From Litoditis marina (Eukaryota; Nematoda; Chromadorea; Rhabditida; Rhabditidae), in the NCBI GenBank assembly GCA_964036275.1, contig OZ038436.1, positions 6,668,482 through 6,732,481 on the forward strand: a stretch of 64,000 bases of DNA. Direction: 5' to 3'. The notes below the pieces were generated by a model that was given only the letters and a program-made list of their open reading frames with translations, did no database searches and was not told the DNA's origin. Numbering within the stretch: position 1 is the first letter of the stretch; each line of letters opens with the position of its first letter. Below are positions 56,881 to 64,000 of the stretch, piece after piece. Both the position numbers and the translations under genes were made by a program.

Positions 56881-59690
56881 TGAAGGACGTCAGGAATAGA
56901 ATACTTCATACTCAAATAAAAGTCACGATGGCATCATATTTCAATTTTCGAGCAAATCGGTAAATGTTACTCTAAGTTACAATACAGTTTGAGTTGTCGA
57001 CCGGACAGAGAGAGTGAGAGAGCGTGCTAAATGGAGAAACGCAGACACGTTCCGAAAAATGTCTATAACTTTGAGTAAAACAATTTTTTCTTGAATTTTT
57101 TTTGCTCCGCGAGTGTTTGAGTAGGTATCACATGTCTTCCACAATTTTCAACGAATTCGGTTGAGTAGAAACTCTTGAACTGGGTTTACTTTTCTTGTCA
57201 CAACCCACGCACCCACCCACACACCCACCCACCCACACACGACGGAAGTTGGCGCTCTTGATGAAGCGCATGAGGTCATAACTTGGCTCAAACTTAACCG
57301 ATTTCGCTCAAATTTGAAACACGGTTAGGGAATTAGCTATAGAAAACAAGTACATCAATAAAAACTTTGTTTTGCGAATTTCAGCCTTTTTGAGGAGAAA
57401 CTAAAAAAACGGAAGCGCGCATTAGCCGGACCAAAGACAAATCTCGCACAGCGCTTCGCGCTGCGCGCGATTGAAGGCAGTATTAATCGCCAGAAGTAGT
57501 GTAAAAGATCAAAAATATAGATCGAAGAGCAATAATATTCCAGTTTATTCACTCTGAAGTTGAAGTGAATTAGTTAATTGAATTAGTGTAGAGTCCTTGT
57601 AGTTGACAACTATTCCTTTTTCAAAAAAATCTATAGTTGCTTAAAGGCACAGTACCCTCATAACAGGGCAAACGAGCTCCTCTAACAGTTTAAATCATTA
57701 ATTTTTCAAAGCTAATGTCAGAAAAATGTGAAAAAAACGAGAAATTCCGAAATTTTAGGAGTCAATTATTCCTTGAAAAATTTGAATTTTGCGGGTAGCT
57801 AAGCCCCGGTCACATAACAGTGAGCCGAGTGCAAACTTCGCGTAAAACCAGGCCGTTACATTCCAGTGCGCAAACGGCAGCCTTTCACTGGCAATGCTGG
57901 CAAATTGACTTCACATTGTTTTAATTGTTTTACTTTTCACATTGTTTTACTGTCAATGAATATATTTTGTTTGTTTAATTCTTAGTTGTAAGTCAAAATC
58001 ATATGTGGTCACTAATTTTTGCGTGTTTGATAATTTATAATGGCACAGTCTACAGGTATTGATTTTTCCTGGTACATGGATTATGCGCGTGCGTTTTTCA
58101 ACAATAAATAGCGTATTTTTTACTTCTTACTATACACATTTCGATTGTTTTCTTCATACAACAGTGTTTTCAGGTAAATGGTTCAAATGTGCCATTTGTC
58201 GGGTGTCACGCCGGCATCACACAGGAAGATATTTGTCGACTAGGTGTGACTCGGCCTTTTTTTCTGTCTTTTTTGCCAGCGAAAAGGTCACTCTTGATGC
58301 TTTCGTCGATGTGACTCAAACAAAAATGCGAAAGAAGGTGTGCGGTGAGGCTTTTATTTTTTCCTTTTCAACTCGTATGTCGCAGAATTTATAGTTCAAA
58401 AAACGCGTTCGAACAGCACATTCTAACTTCCAGAACAGCACATTCTAACTTTCTAGTGGCTGTTTTCTGATTAACCTACACATCGGCGACAGTTTCTATA
58501 TGAAGGGAGCGATAGAATAAGAAGCAATTTCTGTTCAATAACCGTTTTGCGATATATAAACCGAGAAAATGTTTCAATCAAGTTTTCATGTGCAAGACAT
58601 TCTTAATTCTTACATAAATTACCCTTTTACCCCTTTTCTGTTTATATTATTGCGTTTGAAGAAAAGAATGTCAAACTACCTCATAAAAATAGCTTTCAAT
58701 ATGGTTTAGCTGTAAAATTGGACATAATTGTGAATTATTCGAAAATTTCATATCATTGACATAAAATAGAAAAGTCAGTTCATAAAAGAAAAAAGACTTT
58801 CCGATTTTTACGGAGAAATTGAACTGGCTTGATATCATTGTGTTCGAGTTATCGCGGTCAAATGTGGCAACGATATGTTATAGTTGCAACCAATGGTCGT
58901 TTATAATAATTGGTAGCAAGTAGAACTAAAAAAATCAGATACGAAGAACGAAAAAAATAACCGAAATTCCAGGTTTGGCATGTTTGAAGGTATTTAGAAA
59001 ACATTTTTTCAACTGACATGACATTGCCTTCTGTCATCTTGCTTCCCTTATAAAGAAGTTGTGACAACATTCGGACGCGGTTAGGCTCACGAGTTGCTGC
59101 AACAACCTACAACCTCGTTTGCATACTACTACTGTACTATTGAATCGTTTTTTCATAAAGAAGATAGTATGCATTTACTAGTACACGAGTATGCGCTGCT
59201 TTCGCTCATGTAATCCTAGGAACGTGCATTTGATGAATGGTCACCTAGTTGATCGTAAATGGAAACTGTCGTACATTTAATGCGCTCAGGCTCATTAACG
59301 ATTTTTTCTATGCTTTTGTTTTGGAATAAGACCAACTTCAATATTTTTGCCTCGGATGACAATTTATTTGCGATTTGAGCAACTATAGATTTTTTTGAAA
59401 AAGGCATAGTTGACAAATGCAATCTACTTACTACTTCACTTCAACTTTAGAGAAAATATACTAGAATATTCCTGCTCTTTGCTCTATATTCTGCATATTT
59501 TACTTTGTGCACTATTCTGCAACTATTCTTTGTGCACTGCCTTCAACCACAAAAGTCTTCAAATAAAACATTTTTTCGAAATTTAAAAAGAGAGAGAGAG
59601 CTAGATATCTATTAAATACATGTTGTATGAAAAAATTCGGAAAATCGGTCAAGGTTGAAAAAAGTTATGCTGTCGTGTCGTTATGAAAAT
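56881..59690. other. Intergenic, no supported gene
   Basis: A CCCACACACCC-type simple repeat lies at 57205-57240, a GC-rich palindromic GCGCTTCGCGCTGCGCGCG at about 57450. An open frame of 111 codons (58059-58394) has no family likeness or splice context. CGCGGTCAAATGTGGC-like motif at 58854. Confidence 0.4.
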
Positions 59691-59869
59691 TTCCGTTGTC
59701 CCTCGTCCCTCGTCGCTCGTCCCTCGTCGCTCGTCCGATGTCCGCATAGAAAATTATTTTTTCAACTACTGGACCGATTTGGCTGAAATTTGGCACACAT
59801 GTGTAAACCCCAAAGTTAGCGAGGCCCCAAAAGTTTGGTGATGTCACGTTATGTCTGACGCTTGGCGCT

Positions 59870-60429
59870 GGCGCCAGATGGCGCCAAAAGCTGGAAAATA
59901 TGTGTTCCCTTGAATAAATTTGTTTGAAATTTCCCACAGATGTCATAAAAGTAGGTTCAACCTAGTTTCCAAAACATGGTGCCATTATTGTCAAATGGCG
60001 CCAAACGCGGGCGCCCAGTAGCGCCAAATGAGAACGACGCTAGGGAAGTAGGGTAACGACCGGAATCGTTCACAGAGGTCAGAACTATTCATTTAGTTGA
60101 CAAGCGGATTGAGTATCCACATTTCTTTGACATTTGGCGCCAAAAAGCCCGTTTATCCGCCAATTGGCGCCAAATTTGAAAATATTGTTTCCAAACAAAA
60201 AATCGTCGGAAACTGTTCTAATTGGTCAAAACCGTTCGTTCCAGTTCTTTCCCACCAATTGGAGTAACACGTATGCCTATTGGCGCCTAACGCTGGCGCC
60301 CGTTGGCGCCAAATAAGTAAAGGCGTGCGTTGCACTGTAATGACTCAGATTTTTATGAAATAGGTGAAAAGGGTTTGTGGTTTTTACAAGTTTCGCCAAT
60401 CACGCCAATATTAGAGGTCAATTGGCGCC
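59870..60429. promoter_or_regulatory. Cluster of ten GGCGCC palindromes (E2F-like)
   Basis: GGCGCC at 59870, 59880, 59997, 60010, 60136, 60166, 60282, 60295, 60305 and 60424. Several are in the extended form TTTGGCGCCAAA or ATTGGCGCCAAA, which matches a palindromic E2F/DP site. Others are paired (CTGGCGCC...GGCGCCA), which looks like a repeat built of the same unit. A (TCGTCCC)-type short repeat precedes it at about 59700-59740. Confidence 0.5.
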
Positions 60430-60581
60430 AAAAATAATTTGAAAAACCAGGATCACACTGTTTGAGAACTCGAAACCTCGCCCAGTAATCAGGATGTTTG
60501 ATAATCACCATGTTCCTAATTTTATTCTAATTTTTCTAATCAATGAGTGATTGTACTAGTACAACTAGCAAAACGAGAACA

Positions 60582-60916
60582 ATTAGTAAAAAGTGGGGGA
60601 CCAGGAAGTGTGTGAGTTCTGTTCGGTTTCACCGTTTTCAGCAAAAAGTAAACAATACGAGGTTGGGATTGTGCAACAAAAATAGAACAATACATAGGTT
60701 TGCACAACGGTTCACAAAAAACATTGATTACACAAATCCTGATTTTAGCGTGAGTGTATGAGTGGTTTGACGTACGTACGTTGTGAACCGTTGTGCAAAC
60801 CTATGTATTGTTCTATTTTTGTTGCACAATCCCAACCTCGTACTGTTCACTTTTTGCTGAAAACGGTGAAACCGAACAGAACTCACACACTTCCTGGTCT
60901 CCCACTTTTTACTAAT
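60582..60916. repeat. 335-bp foldback element
   Basis: Starts ATTAGTAAAAAGTGGGGGAC and ends with the near-exact reverse complement (CCCACTTTTTACTAAT). Arms of about 137 bp are almost perfectly complementary; the centre is about 60 bp. Its end shares AAAAAGTGGGGG with the element at 54545-55264. Confidence 0.85.
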
Positions 60917-60965
60917 ACATAAATGTTGTCTCTAAATCTGATTATATATCTGTTGGCTGATTTAT

Positions 60966-60973
60966 TGAAACAG
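60966..60973 (-). promoter_or_regulatory. Ruby-type CTGTTTCA motif
   Basis: Minus-strand ACTCGTCTGTTTCAATAA with a perfect CTGTTTCA core. The nearest YRNT falls somewhat too far (44 bases), so this is a moderate candidate. Confidence 0.3.
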
Positions 60974-61152
60974 ACGAGTTCGGGTAAAAGACTAGAAGTT
61001 ACGGCCATATCATTTTTACGGAGCAGAGAGAAAGAACAACGCGCGGTCAAATGTCGCTTTAATAGGTTATATTTCCAAGCACCTGGGATTGGATGATACA
61101 TGAGATATTTTACAGTAATTGAAAAATCAGACTGATTACAGATCAGAAATCA

Positions 61153-61190
61153 AAGACGAATTTGAAGACGAATTTGAAGACGAATTTGAA
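61153..61190. repeat. 12-bp tandem repeat
   Basis: GAAGACGAATTT (first unit AAAGACGAATTT) three times in a row, 12-base period, followed by GAAATACCC. No joined exon. Confidence 0.85.
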
Positions 61191-61857
61191 ATACCCACAA
61201 AGTAACCGAAATGGAAAACACTTGTTGGATGCACGATAGTTGCTGATCCATTGAACTGATATCAACCGAATAAACGAAGTGTTTCATAATTATGTTACAT
61301 ATATGAACTCTAGTTACTAAGTCATAGCTAGAATGTAATCGTCCTTAATACGGGAAACGAAAATCAATAAACAAACAATAAGAGAAAAGAAACAATAAGA
61401 GAAAAACAATAAGAGAAATAAGGAAAACGAATAGAAAAACGGAGAGGATGCAAATGTAATCATCCTTAATAGCTTCATATTTCATATTTTTCATATTTAT
61501 TGTTTCACTTCGCATCGTTTCGAGACGGTGATCATCATACATATCACATTATCGTCAAAATGTCTTTTTATGCATAGCTTAACTTCCATAATTGTAGCTT
61601 GAAGGGATCGGAATGACTTTAAGACCAAACGTTCAGACATTAGGCGACAATAACTGTTCACGGCTGAATCGGCAAAGATTTTCAACATCTGAAATTGTAG
61701 TTTGAAATAATCGATCATTTGTATCAATTTTCGAGTTAGCATTTTGCATTGTTCTTCAACGTATTTTGTGTGTGTTCAAAGTAGAAACTTCTCGTTTTGG
61801 AAAAGTTTTATTCTGAACTAATCGATGTTTGTTTTGGATATATATATATGCGATTGG

Positions 61858-61864
61858 TGAAACA
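61858..61864 (-). promoter_or_regulatory. piRNA (21U)-like upstream motif
   Basis: Minus-strand GCTCGCATGTTTCACCAATC. YRNT (CGAT) puts a T 37 bases after the core, at 61821. The predicted start TTAGTTCA matches blocks of the CTAATCGAT repeat near 47880 and 47985. Confidence 0.4.
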
Positions 61865-61990
61865 TGCGAGCCTGTTCAAAACTGAACCCTGTAGGCGTAC
61901 GCTCACAAAGACAGATGTAATTGAAAACAAGGGTTTGACCGGGTTTTTAGATAACTTTTTTTTTCCAGGTCACCTCAGTAAGTAACTTGG

Positions 61991-61998
61991 TGAAACAG
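61991..61998 (-). promoter_or_regulatory. Ruby-type CTGTTTCA motif
   Basis: Minus-strand CACTCGTCTGTTTCACCAAG, 133 bases from the copy at 61858 and in the same orientation. No strict YRNT at 36-40 bases. Confidence 0.32.
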
Positions 61999-62677
61999 AC
62001 GAGTGCAGTGGAAATTTCACCAGAGTTCACAGTATCCCATAGAAACAGTTAGAATTACAATCAGGATCAGATTGGAAAACAAAAAGGACTTGAAGAGAAA
62101 TTTGAAGACAGTAATAGTGCAGAACACGAGAGACGCAGAATAGAATCAAGATGAAAATTTGAATGAGAAAAGTGTCTTGAGAGTATCTGTGTCCGAACCA
62201 CTATGAAACATGTTGTTAATTTCTCGGGCTGTTGAAGAGAGAATCAACTTCGACAGAATCAACACTAATTTTAACACTGTAGTAGTGCACAACGCGAGAG
62301 ACGCAGAATGGGGTCAATATGAAGGACATTTAGCCTGCGTACTTTGAAGGTGAATGGTGAATACCAGTTAGTGAACTAAGTTTTTAACTCAAACTCCTTG
62401 TTCAAGCTTTCGCAAATTTGTCGAAATTTAAAGTACACACAATGGGAACGAATTTAAATTGCACTCGGTTTGTATTTTGAAACAAACGAACAGCAAGTTA
62501 CCATTCGTGAGCAGGGTGTTCAATTGTAAGTGATGGTTCATAACCGATCACTTATATTTACCGGTAACTCAGGTAACCTAGTTGATAACCTCCCTCTGTC
62601 CCTTTTCTGATCGATAAAATGCTCTGGAAGTTCTTTTGATCAATACAATTGTTCGCGGACTTATGTTTTACTTTCAG

Positions 62678-62784
62678 GCAACGCCCCCGACAAGACACGA
62701 GCAACGGCAGAGAGGGTTTTGCGACGCATCGCGCTCGGTTCCGACCATACAACTCCACTTTTCATGTTCATTCTCATTGAGTAA
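62678..62784 (+). CDS. Possible terminal exon, unknown gene
   Basis: After a TTTACTTTCAG acceptor, a frame reading NAPDKTRATAERVLRRIALG and on for 34 residues ends in TAA at 62782-62784, which overlaps an AATAAA signal. Another frame of the same DNA stays open to 62848, so the frame is not certain. No upstream exon was found. Confidence 0.25.
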
Positions 62785-62865
62785 TAAACCCCTATTGACC
62801 ATGTTCTTCTCATCAACTGACCCAGCACACTTATTCCACAACTGGTAGCAGCGAATCCAATAGAA

Positions 62866-64000
62866 CTATAATTTTCTATCGATCCCCGTCCCCGACCTAC
62901 TACTCTCCTTCACTATTATAATCGCTTTCGCTGATCGTCCTATTTTCCTCTGTATTCCTATTTGTATTATGGATTTCGGATTTGAGGCTACTGCCCTCGC
63001 CCCTCTCTCCCGAATTGTTCTCTCATCTGATAACAGTTTTGAGTTAGGCTGATAGGTGGGATGGCTACCCGGGTTTTTGTTGCGCCTGTTGAGGTACATT
63101 TAGGCCGACCGGTCGGAAGGCATCTTTCTGGGCTTCGAAGTTATGGCAGGGCCCTTTAGTCGTAATTTTGGAGTTTGACCAGAAAGCTCTGGCCTGCAGT
63201 AATGCACTTTTGTAATTGTAGATTGAGATGAGCAGCCACGCTATCAGCGCTTTCCAAGTTGGTGACGACTGACTTGGATGCTTGGGGACGATGTGGTCTA
63301 TTCTGTTGGTGAGGTTATTTATTGTGAGACAATTCGGTGATTTTTGTTGTATTCAACCTTACTATGGTTGCCCTAGTATGTATTTTTATTCTGAATTTTA
63401 TTATTGTTTCTGGTCGAATCATAATGTGGAACTAGGCGGAGACGTGAGGTAATGAGAATTTACAAAGCACACAAGAATGAATGGATGTCTACAATGAAAC
63501 AAATTTTTGAGCTGAGAAAGACGCAGAGCAAAACTAACTAATAGAGTCAGTCCGACGACAAATCGCTACATTTTATTCCACACCGAGTCTTTTTAGAATA
63601 TTACAATAAAGTTTTGTTCATAATATCAGTTCAATTGGTTTAAATTCGTAATTCGTTGTTGGTCCATCACTATACTGATAAAGTTTATTATTATTATTAT
63701 TATTTATTATTATTATGACTGAGCATAAGCATTATTATGTTTCCCAGCCCGCGCAGTCGCTAATGATTCAGAAATTGATAAGATGGAAAAACATAATTCC
63801 GCGAGCGCGACAAATCATGAATGAATGAATGAATGAAAAACATGAATGAATAAAAACATGACATTCTCAAAACATTTACATTTCGACAAACATGAGAATA
63901 CTAGCCATCAATGACGCTTTGTCCCCCATTCGTTTCAAATCAGTAGAGTTAATTGGAAAAAACATACTAGTTCATATTTTCTCTGCAATATTCCGGGACA
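62866..64000. other. Tail of window, no gene supported
   Basis: A GC-richer block at 62880-63300 with open frames but no recognisable family, then AT-rich DNA with (ATT)n at about 63687-63716 and GAATGAATGAATGAAT at 63820. The GC-rich block followed by an (ATT)n tract might be the 3' part of a non-LTR retrotransposon, but I cannot show its start or target duplication. Confidence 0.3.

Larger units (their letters stand above)
61191..62677. other. Intergenic, no gene seen
   Basis: AATAAGAGAAA-type low-complexity DNA at 61375-61435; two piRNA-like motifs listed separately; fragments of the foldback element interior at about 62130 and 62295. Confidence 0.4.

Noticed and set aside
58059..58394. 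111-codon plus-strand frame
   Set aside because: No family match, no splice partner, composition like surrounding DNA.

Overview
The window looks like genomic DNA of a nematode, most likely a Caenorhabditis-like rhabditid. It is AT-rich with small exons, TTTCAG-type splice acceptors and GTAAGT-type donors. It carries a multi-exon UDP-glycosyltransferase of the nematode type, and many copies of a TGTTTCA-centred motif that resembles the Ruby (21U-RNA/piRNA) upstream motif. I see no bacterial or organellar features. All exon models were built by eye from splice consensus, reading phase and protein likeness.

Layout. 1.3-3.2 kb: a small plus-strand gene with one LNR (Notch-repeat)-like domain and a membrane segment. 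6.5-16.9 kb: a plus-strand gene with an F-BAR-like start and a proline-rich tail; its later introns hold repeats. 12.25-14.73 kb, which contains three of its exons, exists again as an inverted copy. That copy was later split by a 16.2-kb BEL/Pao LTR retrotransposon (20,820-36,989, minus strand, 5-bp target duplication ACTGC, primer site matching tRNA-Gly). The BEL element is dead (several in-frame stops and frameshifts) and is itself broken twice: a Penelope-like element of the N-terminal GIY-YIG (Naiad-type) group sits in its pol region (25,337-29,902), and a 2.4-kb terminal-inverted-repeat element sits in its 5' LTR (34,383-36,755). 37-43.5 kb: the rest of the duplicated copy, a 0.4-kb inverted-repeat pair, a (ATT)n-tailed retroposed segment with a 15-bp target duplication, and other repeats. 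44.6-45.0 kb: one good minus-strand exon of unknown function. 45.8-53.9 kb: the UDP-glycosyltransferase gene, followed by a tandem copy of its last exon that is still open. 54-64 kb: repeats (two foldback elements, a 130-bp satellite carrying CRE-like TGACGTCA sites, a cluster of E2F-like GGCGCC palindromes) and one possible terminal exon near 62.7 kb.

The most unusual signals are: (1) a hammerhead-ribozyme core in both pseudo-LTRs of the Penelope-like element, with all three helices formable but with strands connected in a non-canonical order; (2) a train of seven small hairpins, several with UUCG loops, in the 5' part of the same element; (3) the dispersed piRNA-like promoter motifs; (4) the satellite and GGCGCC arrays; (5) an extra zinc-knuckle reading frame downstream of the BEL integrase.
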